A DNA stretch of 64,000 bases from G963691835 sp963691835 (lineage in GTDB: Bacteria > Pseudomonadota > Alphaproteobacteria > Thalassobaculales > Thalassobaculaceae). Location of the stretch: positions 62,001 to 126,000 of the forward strand of contig OY829383.1 of the NCBI GenBank assembly GCA_963691835.1, given 5' to 3'. Below the pieces are notes generated by a model that searched no databases, had not been told where the DNA came from, and saw nothing but the letters and a program-made list of their open reading frames with translations. Of the stretch, positions 26,710 to 34,842 are shown piece by piece. Position numbers and translations under genes: made by a program. The stretch's first letter is position 1. Each line of letters starts with the position of its first letter.

Positions 26710-27488
26710 AGGCTTCGGAAATCAAAGCCGCCCTCGCGTCTCACTATACGCTGCCGAAGTGGTCCATCTTGTTCGAAGTCCCAGACTCGACAGGACACGC
26801 GGGAAGTCGTCGAGCGGACGCTGTCGCCCTGAACCTTTATCCATCGGAAGGGCTAGAGCGTCGCGCCATCGAGATAAAGGTAAGTCGGGGCGACTTGAAC
26901 AGCGAACTCAAGGACCCTGACAAGGCGCACGCAATCGCTCGGTTCTGCAACTCGTTCTACCTCGCGACGCCCAAAGGACTCACCAAAGGTGCAGCGATAC
27001 CGCCAGCATGGGGCGTGCTGGAAGTGTCTCCAAGCGGCGGGGTGCGGATAGCCAAAAAGGCCCAATACAACGAAACACCTGAGCCACCGTCAGCGGGTTT
27101 CCTGGCCGCCCTACTGAGAGCCGCTACGGCCGAAAGTGCGCGCGATAGGGAAGAGATCGCAGGCGAGGCTCGGAAGCTCGCCCGTGTAGCCGTGGAGGCG
27201 GACCTGAAGGCTGGTTTGGCGGCCCAGGTCGAGGTCGGCAATCTCAAGGAAGCGATACGCTTCAATCAGGCAGTCATAGATCGGCTCAAGCGAGTTATTG
27301 GTCCAGACTTCGAGTGGATCATTCGGAAGGCTGACTTCTGGACTGCCGTACAAGCACTTATCCGAATAGGTCATGTTGAAGCTGCGATTCCGGACCTAAC
27401 CCGCGCCCTTGACGGGTTCGACGCAAAGCTTGTCGAGATGAGGCGGGCCTTGGCTGCCTCCCAAGTGAACGGGGAGGACGGGGCATGA
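26706..27488 (+). CDS. PD-(D/E)XK-nuclease-like (MmcB-related) protein
   Basis: 260 residues. The N-terminal third reads SRRADAVALNLYPS, then GLERRAIEIKVSRGDLNSEL: an Asp followed by E-x-K on a strand, the catalytic pattern of PD-(D/E)XK nucleases and MmcB-like DNA-repair proteins. RFCNSFYLATPKG and IPPAWGVLEVS continue that fold. The C-terminal half is helical, with coiled-coil character (AEADLKAGLAAQVEVGNLK-type region). Ends NGEDGA with the shared junction. Probably a DNA end-processing or repair factor in the early phage region. Confidence 0.65.
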   Translation: MKASEIKAALASHYTLPKWSILFEVPDSTGHAGSRRADAVALNLYPSEGLERRAIEIKVSRGDLNSELKDPDKAHAIARFCNSFYLATPKGLTKGAAIPPAWGVLEVSPSGGVRIAKKAQYNETPEPPSAGFLAALLRAATAESARDREEIAGEARKLARVAVEADLKAGLAAQVEVGNLKEAIRFNQAVIDRLKRVIGPDFEWIIRKADFWTAVQALIRIGHVEAAIPDLTRALDGFDAKLVEMRRALAASQVNGEDGA

Positions 27489-27913
27489 GGTGCGTCAAAC
27501 TAAAGTGCTTGTCCGTTCGCCAGCCCTGGGCGTGGGCCATCGTCAATGATTTCAAACCGGTGGAAAACCGGAGTTGGCCGACGAAGTTGCGCGGGCCGGT
27601 GCTTATCCATGCGGGAGCGAGAGAAGAGAGTGACGACGTGGATTTTGTTGTCGATCAGATCAGCCGCCAAACCGGCTGGTGCCGGTCGGCCATTCACGAG
27701 CGCTACGAAGCTGAGAAGTCGCTTGGGGCCGTCGTCGGCGGCGTTCGCATAACGGATTGCGTCACGGATATGGACAGCGAGTGGTTCTTCGGGAGGTACG
27801 GATTTGTCTTGGCAGGCGGCAGGCCATGCCGACCGGTCCCACTTCGGGGGCGCCTTGGATTTTTTACGGCTCGCATTGAGTGGCGAGACACGGGGGTGGA
27901 GGACGGGGCATGA
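27485..27913 (+). CDS. ASCH-domain protein
   Basis: 142 residues. KCLSVRQPWAWAIVNDFKPV followed by ENRSWPTKLRGPVLIHAG at residues 7-45 is the classic ASCH start, a PUA-like RNA-binding beta barrel. LGAVVGGVRITDCV near 79-92 is the matching central strand. Phage ASCH proteins are thought to bind RNA or modified nucleosides. Start is coupled (ATGA) to the nuclease-like gene, and the protein ends VEDGA. Confidence 0.78.
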   Translation: MRCVKLKCLSVRQPWAWAIVNDFKPVENRSWPTKLRGPVLIHAGAREESDDVDFVVDQISRQTGWCRSAIHERYEAEKSLGAVVGGVRITDCVTDMDSEWFFGRYGFVLAGGRPCRPVPLRGRLGFFTARIEWRDTGVEDGA

Positions 27914-28167
27914 GCGAACGATACCCGATGACGCCGGGGCTACTGGCTTCGATGGCGATGCAGATGGACCTCTCATTCGCCATCCGGACGACGGAGCGGC
28001 AGCGTCGGTGGAGGGGCCTGGGCCGAGCCGTGGCCGTCTACCTGTACGGTGGCAACCCGAAGGCGGAGGAGGAGATTACCGGGGAGGGCTTTTATCACCC
28101 GGATCGCGAGGCCGAGTATGCCGCCCTGATCCCCCCCTCCCAGGAGAAGGAGGACGAAGATTGTTAA
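27910..28167 (+). CDS. Small phage protein with EKED tail
   Basis: 85 codons from the ATGA overlap: MSERYPMTPGLLASMAMQMD, then RRWRGLGRAVAVYLYG, ending PSQEKEDEDC. Amphipathic and helical; no domain recognised. The tail sequence CAGGAGAAGGAGGACGA is the same junction module, here lying six bases farther from the next ATG. Confidence 0.5.
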   Translation: MSERYPMTPGLLASMAMQMDLSFAIRTTERQRRWRGLGRAVAVYLYGGNPKAEEEITGEGFYHPDREAEYAALIPPSQEKEDEDC

Positions 28168-28172
28168 CGACG

Positions 28173-28403
28173 ATGAACGAACCCGACTTTGACGATCTGG
28201 AGGGCCCGGCCGACCTGAATTCCCCGGACCAATTTGAGTGTGGACGTTGGGACTCGGACAATCCAGGCCACTGCGCGCTCGCCGGGACGGAGGATTGCGA
28301 TTTTGAGTGCCCCAACCGGATGCACCTGGCGCGAGCGTGGCGCGGCGAACCAATGTCCCCGGATGATCCGCTGAATTTAGGCGGCAAGGAGGACGAGACA
28401 TGA
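28173..28403 (+). CDS. Small acidic Cys-containing phage protein
   Basis: 76 codons: NEPDFDDLEGPADL, then FECGRWDSDNPGHC and CDFECPNRMHLARAW, ending KEDET. Four spaced cysteines with His suggest metal binding. The ending GGCAAGGAGGACGAGACATGA is another variant of the shared junction and overlaps the next start. Confidence 0.5.
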   Translation: MNEPDFDDLEGPADLNSPDQFECGRWDSDNPGHCALAGTEDCDFECPNRMHLARAWRGEPMSPDDPLNLGGKEDET

Positions 28404-28582
28404 ACGACGGTGGGATGTTTCTGGACGACGGCGGTCTCTGGGGCATGAACCGCAGTTTTAGCCGACGCTGTCCAGCAGGCCGACACGCTGTCGTCTGTCC
28501 AGATCCGGATAAGTGTGCCGAAGAAGGCCGGTGCCGCCGTGAGCCTCGCCCCGCATCCCAGGAGAAGGAGGACGGGGCATGA
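28400..28582 (+). CDS. Small Cys/His phage protein ending EKEDGA
   Basis: 60 codons: MNDGGMFLDDGGLWGMNRSF, CPAGRHAVVCPDPDKCAEEGRC, ending SQEKEDGA. The C-x7-C-x5-C-x5-C arrangement suggests a zinc knuckle. Coupled both upstream and downstream by ATGA overlaps. Function unknown. Confidence 0.5.
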   Translation: MNDGGMFLDDGGLWGMNRSFSRRCPAGRHAVVCPDPDKCAEEGRCRREPRPASQEKEDGA

Positions 28583-29211
28583 CGGAGGCTTACCCACTCC
28601 ACTGGCCCGCAGGTCGGCCGCGCATCGACGCCACGAAGCGCAAGCGCTCACCATTCTCCCAGCGAAAGACAGACTGGAAGCGCGGCTTCACCTATACCCA
28701 GAACTTGACCGTCGCAGCGGCGCGTGACCGTCTCGTTTCAGAGGCCGGTCTGCTAACTGTGCGGGGCCTCGTGATCTCGACAAACCTGGAGGTGCGCCGC
28801 GACGGGCTGCCCAAATCCAATAAACGTAGCGTCCAAGACCCGGGCGTTGCCGTCTATTTCGATCTGGATGGCCGGCCGGTGTGCCTGTCTTGCGACCAAT
28901 ACGACGACGTCGCGGGAAACATGGCGGCGGTCGCGGCACACATTGAAGCGACGCGGAAGATCGCACGGCACGGCGTGGGGACGGCCGCCCAGATGTTTGA
29001 GGGGTTCGCAGCACTGCCGGCGCCCGGAAGCACGCCTTGGTGGCAGGTCCTGGGGGTGTCACAAGGCTCCAGTCGGGCCGAACGCCTCGGGGCATACAAG
29101 AGGCTTGCCCGTGAGCGTCACCCGGACGCGACCGGCGGCTCGCATGAGCTGATGGCCGACCTCAATCGTGCCCGGGAAGAAGCGCTCAACGAAACAGGAG
29201 ATCAGCCTTGA
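28579..29211 (+). CDS. Phage J-domain (DnaJ-like) protein
   Basis: 210 residues. The C-terminal 60 residues form a J domain: WWQVLGVSQGSSRAERLGAY, then KRLARERHPDATGGSHELM with the HPD motif (about residues 185-187) that stimulates DnaK ATPase. N-terminal part (KRSPFSQRKTDWKRGFTYTQ and VYFDLDGRPVCLSCDQYDDV) matches the extra domain seen in related phage J proteins. Likely recruits host DnaK for replication or assembly. Last gene in the coupled chain. Confidence 0.78.
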   Translation: MTEAYPLHWPAGRPRIDATKRKRSPFSQRKTDWKRGFTYTQNLTVAAARDRLVSEAGLLTVRGLVISTNLEVRRDGLPKSNKRSVQDPGVAVYFDLDGRPVCLSCDQYDDVAGNMAAVAAHIEATRKIARHGVGTAAQMFEGFAALPAPGSTPWWQVLGVSQGSSRAERLGAYKRLARERHPDATGGSHELMADLNRAREEALNETGDQP

Positions 29212-29414
29212 TCTCCTCACAGAATCCGACCGCGACACGGTGCAATTCTCCATGCCGTAGCACGCCAGTTCATGCGGAGCGCTATGCGGGGTTCCCTGGA
29301 GGCCTCGCCGGTCGGACCCCACCCGCCTCGCCCCTCGGCTCAGGATGCGGCCTACCTGAGCCTTATGTTGTCGCTTGGGGCGATGTAAGCGAGCCGCCGG
29401 GCGGGATGGCGGCT

Positions 29415-29588
29415 CTAATCTGTCTGTTTCTTTTGGGCGCGTTTCCGAGCCTGAATGTGGCGGCGCAGGCCGTCCTCTATTTGGTCGGTCAAGGTCTCTC
29501 CGTCCTCGCGAACCGCCTCCGCTCTCTCCAGGAGATCGGGGTCAAGCTTCGCCTGAACGCGTTTGTGTGGCTTCGGTGGACGACCCAT
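29415..29588 (-). CDS. Ribbon-helix-helix repressor-like protein
   Basis: 57 residues from the ATG at 29588. RVQAKLDPDLLERAEAVRED followed by TLTDQIEDGLRRHIQ is a typical ribbon-helix-helix (CopG/Arc-type) domain: a DNA-contacting strand, then two helices. A basic C-terminus (RKRAQKKQ). The longer upstream frame is excluded because the 13-bp repeat ATATCGTGTGTAC overlaps this ATG and recurs upstream, as expected of an autoregulated small repressor. Divergent from the ASCH gene at 29696. Confidence 0.7.
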   Translation of the reverse strand: MGRPPKPHKRVQAKLDPDLLERAEAVREDGETLTDQIEDGLRRHIQARKRAQKKQTD

Positions 29589-29633
29589 ATCGTGTGTACG
29601 TTTTTCGTTGACGTGATCGAATATCGTGTGTAC
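29587..29633. promoter_or_regulatory. Direct-repeat operator in a divergent promoter region
   Basis: ATATCGTGTGTAC occurs exactly twice, at 29587-29599 and 29621-29633, 34 bp centre to centre (about three helical turns). TTGACG between them could be a -35 for the rightward gene. Placement over the start of the ribbon-helix-helix gene argues for autorepression and control of the divergent ASCH gene. The repeat is observed; the binding protein is inferred. Confidence 0.6.
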
Positions 29634-29695
29634 CTTATAGCAACAGTGGATGAGCCGATCAAGTTCGGCATGCAGCCATATTCTAATGGGGAAAG

Positions 29696-30097
29696 ATGAT
29701 GCCAGCACTGAACTTCAAGAAGGAGTTCGCTGAGAAGGTCGCGGACGGCAGTAAGACACAGACCATTCGTAAGCCCCGCAAAGATGGGCGCCCGCATGCC
29801 AAAGCCGGTGACAAGATCCGCCTCTACACGGGCTTGCGGACGAAGCAGCGCCGATTGCTATGCGAGGCCCGCGTCACATCAGTCCGGCCGGTAATGCTGG
29901 ACCGGACGAGCATGACCCTTGGCGGTCACGAGATGCGCCAGGGAAATGGCAATCAGTATTTCGATCCCGAAACCTTTGATGGCGACTTCGCCATCGCGGA
30001 CGGGTTCGGCGAGTACATGGAAATGGCGGCGTGGTTTGACGACACGCACGGACTCCCGTTCGAGGGCGTCGTTATCCAATGGGAAACTATTCGATAG
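29696..30097 (+). CDS. ASCH-domain protein, second copy type
   Basis: 133 residues. FKKEFAEKVADGSKTQTIRK at residues 7-26 is the ASCH/YqfB-like opening, with AGDKIRLYTGL and RLLCEARVTSVRPV as the next strands. It belongs to a different branch from the ASCH protein at 27485. C-terminal FDDTHGLPFEGVVIQW closes the barrel. Predicted RNA- or nucleoside-binding phage protein. Its promoter region contains the 13-bp direct repeats. Confidence 0.75.
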   Translation: MMPALNFKKEFAEKVADGSKTQTIRKPRKDGRPHAKAGDKIRLYTGLRTKQRRLLCEARVTSVRPVMLDRTSMTLGGHEMRQGNGNQYFDPETFDGDFAIADGFGEYMEMAAWFDDTHGLPFEGVVIQWETIR

Positions 30098-30206
30098 AAC
30101 AGAGATCTCGTTCGGCGGGCGGGCGGGCGGCCGATCCAGCCGGTTGCGCCGCGCCCAAGTGCGCATAGGGGCGGATGGACAGCATAGCGCCAGCCCTCTG
30201 AACGAG

Positions 30207-30455
30207 ATGAAGCGTCAGAAGAATTTGATGAAAGTCCAATGGGAAGCAGGAGACATCGTGGGCGGTCAAATCGTCGGACAATTTGGGCGAGACGAGCGAT
30301 GGATGATCGTTGTCCAGCAGGGGTCACCGAAAAGATACGGGCTGGTCTCTCAGTTTGATGGGCACGTTTCTATCTTGGAGCCCAGCCGGGGAGCGGTCGC
30401 AGATCACCTCAACGCTGCCGAAGAGATCCCGGTCGAACTGATCGACCGGCGTTAG
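30207..30455 (+). CDS. Small hypothetical phage protein (beta-rich)
   Basis: 82 codons from ATG 30207 (a second ATG at 30228 would give 75). WEAGDIVGGQIVGQFGRDER, then WMIVVQQGSPKRYGLVSQFD look like strands of a small SH3-like barrel. C-terminus AAEEIPVELIDRR. No family identified. No strong ribosome binding site for either start. Confidence 0.45.
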   Translation: MKRQKNLMKVQWEAGDIVGGQIVGQFGRDERWMIVVQQGSPKRYGLVSQFDGHVSILEPSRGAVADHLNAAEEIPVELIDRR

Positions 30456-30465
30456 TGGCGGCTAG

Positions 30466-30676
30466 GGAGCAACGATCGATTTAGCAGAGAGTTTCGCTGA
30501 CCGGCGAACGAGAAGGGTGGGCGGTTTTTCCGGCTGACGCGGCGCCCTTTCATGCGGAGGAAGCTGGACGGGCCCTGGGGCGATCCCAGGGGCTGGAACG
30601 CGGCAGCAAATCAATGCGTGACAGCCGGGAGAGACCGGCACCGATTTCATTGAAGGAGCAACGATCGATTTAGCAG
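30466..30676 (+). repeat. 22-bp exact direct repeat pair in a non-coding gap
   Basis: A 22-bp sequence beginning GGAGCAACGATCGATTTAG recurs exactly at 30466-30487 and 30655-30676. It contains the palindrome ATCGAT. The surrounding 30456-30834 has no supported gene. Possible roles: regulator-binding sites or the scar of a deletion or duplication. Confidence 0.65.
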
Positions 30677-30834
30677 GGCGTCGGCCCCTATGAACTGAGG
30701 GTCCGGTTAACCCGGGTAGCCAATCGGTGACGGAGAAATGCAGGCGGCTTCGAGCAGGTGACGGCCTCGTCTCGGAAATCCAGACCGGTCCCGGCGCCCC
30801 GCTAAGTCGATGGATTAACAAGGGAGACCGAAGC

Positions 30835-31443
30835 ATGAAGAACCCATTGAGACGGATCGTCGAGAACAGCACGATCGCGGAGTTTCGGGAAAAGCGACGC
30901 CTGCCATCTCGACGGCAGGTCCTTTCGTTGGTGACGGGAAGTGCCATTGGCTTTGCCGCTTCGGAAGCGGTCAGCCGCGGGGCGATCGATCCAATGTTGG
31001 AAGAAGATCGCCAGACACGCCGACGGTGTATCTACCAGCCAATCATGGTCGAGCGATTTGACGAGATTGCGACCCCGGAGATGCGCAGCGCCTTAGCGGC
31101 TTGGCGCGAGGGCTCTGACGATCTGCCACCAGCGGTCCTGACGAAGACCACCATGACCTATGAGGGCAATGACGGGCGGCGGCGGATCAAGATCCAAGGG
31201 GAAGAGAACGGAAAGCGGCTCTTCGGTCGCCCCATGCCTCCCGAGACACTCATGATCGAGCAGGACGATCCGGCGTTCGGCATTTTTGCAGAAGAGAGGA
31301 TGACCCTAGCCGCCCTTGCACGGGAGCCACACCTCAGCATTTGCCGATACGAGAAACCCTCGGGCGACTTGCTCAAATACTTCGCGCTTGCGCTGCCCTA
31401 TCCAGACGGGCGCGTTCTGAGCGTCACCCGCCCGGTCGGTTGA
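30835..31443 (+). CDS. Hypothetical protein, weakly PAS-like C-terminus
   Basis: 202 residues from the ATG at 30835, preceded by AGGGAGA. N-terminal part is basic (RRIVENSTIAEFREKRRLPS) with a weak hydrophobic segment (LSLVTGSAIGFAASEA, about 30-45) that could be a Tat-like or membrane signal. The C-terminal RYEKPSGDLLKYFALALPYP resembles the end of PAS_5-type domains of alphaproteobacteria, a weak match. Convergent with the next gene, overlapping by 20 bases. Confidence 0.5.
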   Translation: MKNPLRRIVENSTIAEFREKRRLPSRRQVLSLVTGSAIGFAASEAVSRGAIDPMLEEDRQTRRRCIYQPIMVERFDEIATPEMRSALAAWREGSDDLPPAVLTKTTMTYEGNDGRRRIKIQGEENGKRLFGRPMPPETLMIEQDDPAFGIFAEERMTLAALAREPHLSICRYEKPSGDLLKYFALALPYPDGRVLSVTRPVG

Positions 31444-32083
31444 TGAATTCCAGGGCTTGCCGCTCCGCCCGCTCGCGGCTCGTGTAACCCAGGTAGCGGT
31501 TGCCCCGATAGATCTCCCCGTCCCGCATCCAGCTAACATCGCCCGCCAGCTTCTCCCCGCCGAACCGATCGCCGATCGACCCCATCTTCTTGGCGATCCG
31601 CTCCATCACCAGAAACCATGTGTGCTCGGCCCCCCATCTCTCGCATCCGAGGTATCTGCCGAATACCGGCAACAGGGTCACAAGGGCGCGGACGACCGCC
31701 GTCTTCCGGTATGCCGGGTCTGCCACAATCCCGCCGTTGAAGATGGCGAGGTCGGTGACGTGCTCGGCGATATCGCGAGCGCCGTCACTCAATCGGATCT
31801 GGTCCCTGTTGCTTGGGAAGAGCCCCCAACGCTCAATGTGCCGGCATAGGTCCCCGTCCAAGGCATATGGCACAGAGGCATAGGTCATGACGGGTTCGTC
31901 GTCCTGGAAGACGATGATCGTCTGGCCCTCCGGGTTTACATCTGGCCGAAAGCCTGGAAACTCGGGATGGCCCCATTTCTGATGCAGCCTCAGCATTGCG
32001 GCCCGATCGTCACCAAACACAAGGGCACAGTCGTGCTCACGCGCGAACTCATCGCCCGCGCGACGAAGATCGTCGACGTTCAT
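31424..32083 (-). CDS. GNAT-like acetyltransferase
   Basis: 219 residues from the ATG at 32083, chosen for GGAG seven bases upstream. Predicted strands TIIVFQDDEPVMTYASVPYA and DLAIFNGGIVADPAYRKTAV, with an R/K-rich loop before a helix (VVRALVTLLPVFGRYLG), fit an acetyl-CoA-binding N-acetyltransferase fold as seen in phage proteins. The canonical Q/RxxGxG/A loop is degenerate, so the call is tentative. Substrate unknown. Confidence 0.5.
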   Translation of the reverse strand: MNVDDLRRAGDEFAREHDCALVFGDDRAAMLRLHQKWGHPEFPGFRPDVNPEGQTIIVFQDDEPVMTYASVPYALDGDLCRHIERWGLFPSNRDQIRLSDGARDIAEHVTDLAIFNGGIVADPAYRKTAVVRALVTLLPVFGRYLGCERWGAEHTWFLVMERIAKKMGSIGDRFGGEKLAGDVSWMRDGEIYRGNRYLGYTSRERAERQALEFINRPGG

Positions 32084-32095
32084 GTCTATCTCCAA

Positions 32096-32473
32096 TGTTA
32101 GTTAGGAAAGCGGAATCGTCTCGGAGGTTTTCGCCAGATCGGGCGAAAATCGTCAGAAACAGGGTTGCCGAGGTGGCAAATTTGCTGCGGCGGAGGCTGT
32201 CACAACGGCAATCCACCTTCCGATCGGGCGGGAGTTTGCCTATTCTGCCGTCAATCGGGGGCGGATCGACCGCCTATCTGGGAAATGTCTGTTGCAATGA
32301 AGCTGAGGCTAGCCACAGCAAAGTTCAGCGCGCGATGATTTTGGCGTTTTGAAGCCAAATTTTGAGCATCACGTGCTTAGCAAGCCCAGACACCGCCCTG
32401 AACCCTCGATTGGCTGCGGAAACACGGTTGAACGATGGAATTCTTGCCGATAGCCTGACCGCAGGCGTTTCAA
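32096..32473. other. Intergenic, nothing recognised
   Basis: Separates the GNAT-like gene from the sulfotransferase-like gene (divergent), so promoters for both may lie here. No clear promoter, operator or repeat. Base composition shifts toward AT near the right end. Confidence 0.35.
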
Positions 32474-33544
32474 ATGGAGAATGCCGGCTACATGATTCCT
32501 ATTTCGGAGAGAGTGCCTGACTCTTGCGAGTTTCAAAGCCTCCTATGTGCCAGGTCTTTTGTTGAGAACGAGATTGAACAATATTCGGAGCCTCAGGTCG
32601 TTTTTCACATAGGCACTCAAAGAACATCGACGACCACGATGCAGGCTTTTCTCTGGCCAATGATCCCAAATTCGATCTATATGGGGAGAGATTATTACTA
32701 TGATAGAAAAAATCAGAGATACGAATACATGAGAAGTCCGCTTTCTCTACAACTTCGTTGGCATATGCTGAATAGGATTCCTATACCAGAACCCGCTATT
32801 TCTAACATGGTGCTTTCATTGTTTGAAATGTCGAGGAGGATGAGTAAAACGGTGATAATATCATCGGAATTTATGGAATTTCAGAATTTGAGCAAGATTG
32901 TCAATTTTTTGAATATCTGTAGAATATTTTCAAAATCGACAAAAATAAAGTACAAAATTGTTTGTACAATAAGAGATCCAATTGAATTTCAGAAAAGTAT
33001 TGCCGCATTTTATCTATCTGAGAGTAATATTCGTAGAAAGAGCGAATGGTCTGCCGAAGAAAGAATGGTGGAGTTTTTTGCCGATACAGATACATTCAAA
33101 CCCGTCTCTAACGCTAAATTCTTGTTTGATAGACTGCTTGAGCACAACAAGAACCCAAGCAAGAGTTCTCGCATCTTATTGTTAGAGAATGCTAGGTGGG
33201 AGATGTGGGATCGGGTTATTTCTGGAATCTGCGGTCAATCGTCGGTCCTTTTTGCGCCGATTCCTGGGGCAATGAAGGACTGGTCCTTTTGGGCCGACGC
33301 GCTGCACGATGGTGCGACGCCCGAGCAGCGTGATCTGTTGAGAACCTACTACAATCAACTCCATGAGCATCGGCCGCACCTAAACGGACTGCTGAATGAG
33401 GATAATATTGACTTGTCAAACACGGATCGCCGTCGGGAAGTAGGGCGGTTTGTCAAAGAAGAGATGGCCGGAATGCTGGACACGCTCCGGGCATACTATG
33501 AACCGACATATACCTGGATGGATCAACGAGGGTTGGCCAGCTAG
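32474..33544 (+). CDS. Sulfotransferase-like protein, AT-rich
   Basis: 356 residues. The 5'-PSB loop VVFHIGTQRTSTTTMQAFLW at about 42-61 matches the P-loop-like signature of PAPS-dependent sulfotransferases (HIGTxKTGTTTLQ), and YKIVCTIRDPIEFQKSIAAF near 155-174 resembles the 3'-phosphate motif with R-D-P. The rest of the fold is plausible. The codon usage and strong AT-richness of 32580-33200 differ from all neighbours: a recent import, perhaps modifying cell-surface polysaccharide in lysogens. Confidence 0.65.
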   Translation: MENAGYMIPISERVPDSCEFQSLLCARSFVENEIEQYSEPQVVFHIGTQRTSTTTMQAFLWPMIPNSIYMGRDYYYDRKNQRYEYMRSPLSLQLRWHMLNRIPIPEPAISNMVLSLFEMSRRMSKTVIISSEFMEFQNLSKIVNFLNICRIFSKSTKIKYKIVCTIRDPIEFQKSIAAFYLSESNIRRKSEWSAEERMVEFFADTDTFKPVSNAKFLFDRLLEHNKNPSKSSRILLLENARWEMWDRVISGICGQSSVLFAPIPGAMKDWSFWADALHDGATPEQRDLLRTYYNQLHEHRPHLNGLLNEDNIDLSNTDRRREVGRFVKEEMAGMLDTLRAYYEPTYTWMDQRGLAS

Positions 33545-33567
33545 CCCCCAAGGCAACACATTCAAGA

Positions 33568-34245
33568 TCAGGACGCCGTGTTGACCCCGGATGGGAAACG
33601 CCGGATGACCGCGCCGAGTTGGCGGGAGTAGTCCGGTGCCGCCGCGACCTGGCTGGGCGGGACGCCGAAGAAACGTTTGAACTCGCGGCTGAATTGCGAG
33701 GCGCTGGCGTAGCCGACCCGGAAGGCGGCGGTGCTGGCCGGAATTCCTTTGTTCAACATCAGGACCCGCGCCTGATGAAGTCTGATCGACTTCACGTACT
33801 GAAGTGGCGACATCGACGTGATGCTTTTGAAAGTCTCATGCAGCGTCGTCTTGCTCATTCCCGCCATATCGGCCATCGCGTCGGTGCTGAGCGGCGAGGC
33901 GCAATCCTCATGGACCTGACGCATGATTCCGCCGATCCGCTCGAAATGACTGTGCCGCTGAACAACGGAGGCCAGCATCCCACCCTGCTCCTCTACGAGA
34001 ATGCGATAAAGCAACTCCCGCCGGATGAGTGGGCCAACAACGCGGGCTTCCGGCCCCTTGTCGAAGACGGCCACAAGCCGCTCCAACGCGTCCTTGATTT
34101 CAATGGTCAGCGGAGATGAGGCGATGGCATTCGGCGCCACCGGTGGTGGGGGAGCATCCGCCCCCAGTTCCAACAGGATGTCGCTGATCTCAGCCGGTTG
34201 GATCTTCAAGCCCAGACCCAGAAATGGCTTTTCTGGACTTAGGCA
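33568..34245 (-). pseudogene. AraC-family regulator missing its N-terminus
   Basis: The C-terminal 110 residues form two helix-turn-helix units: LSTDAMADMAGMSKTTLHET and ASTAAFRVGYASASQFSREF, then FKRFFGVPPSQ, typical of AraC. Before that, PFLGLGLKIQPAEISDILLE and PLTIEIKDALERLVAVFD are the second half of an AraC_N ligand-binding domain. Upstream the frame hits a TAG within 12 codons, so about 90 N-terminal residues are gone. A TTG at 34209 could start translation of the remnant. A chromosomal regulator gene broken at about 34.25 kb. Confidence 0.7.
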
Positions 34246-34540
34246 CTACGTTGTTTTCGTTAGATCACCTGAACAGCAGCATTCCCGTAGCCTAGGTAGA
34301 AAACTAGTGGACAAAGAGGTTTTTCTCGTTCAGATTTGGTAATATCGTATTCATCTGGCATGGAACCCGAAGAGATCGCGCAGATCATCCTCAATGGTTA
34401 CACGACGCGGAGTTCCTAGTGCATACTGAATTGGATTATACGGACTTAAATATCCATTAGCCCCATGCGATACGCCGTTATTTCTGACAGTAATTATATC
34501 GCAGATCACAAGGTGAGGTGCTTAGCAAGGGGAGGTCTCG
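34246..34540. other. Intergenic, junction of the AraC remnant
   Basis: Just short of 300 bases with no gene. Moderately AT-rich; the left end marks where the AraC gene lost homology, so it may contain a recombination junction. Confidence 0.35.
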
Positions 34541-34570
34541 ACGCCCCTCCATCTATTTGGGGCGTTTTTT
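34541..34570 (+). terminator. Rho-independent terminator, possible attenuator
   Basis: Stem ACGCCCC / GGGGCGT with an 11-base loop, then TTTTT. A competing 5-bp stem GGAGG (34531-34535) with CCTCC (34546-34550) would disrupt it, so attenuation is conceivable. It lies immediately before the small zinc-finger-like gene on the same strand. Confidence 0.65.
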
Positions 34571-34580
34571 GTTGGTGGAC

Positions 34581-34808
34581 ATGACGACCGGCGCCCGCCC
34601 CCTCTCAGATCTCGCACACCTCAGAACGATCCGGATCGCCTGTCAACGTTGCGACAGGCAAGGCCGGTATCGGTATCAGACCCTCGCTGATCGCTTCGGC
34701 CCGGATACCCCGCTACCAGATATAGCTGTGGCCCTCGCAGAGGGGTGTTCGCGCACCGGGATGGGATTCGATCGGTGCGCTGTGTTCTTCCCGGATCTGC
34801 GGGGCTAG
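34581..34808 (+). CDS. Small Cys-motif protein
   Basis: 75 residues from the ATG at 34581: RTIRIACQRCDRQGRYRYQT, then LADRFGPDTPLPDIAVALAE, ending GFDRCAVFFPDL. The CxxC-Gx-Gx-Y arrangement followed by a distant Cys resembles small zinc-ribbon proteins frequent in alphaproteobacterial phages. Function unknown. Preceded by a terminator hairpin, so its expression may be attenuated. Confidence 0.55.
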   Translation: MTTGARPLSDLAHLRTIRIACQRCDRQGRYRYQTLADRFGPDTPLPDIAVALAEGCSRTGMGFDRCAVFFPDLRG

Positions 34809-34842
34809 TCGTCCCGGATACATTCGGTCGTCGTTGACACGG

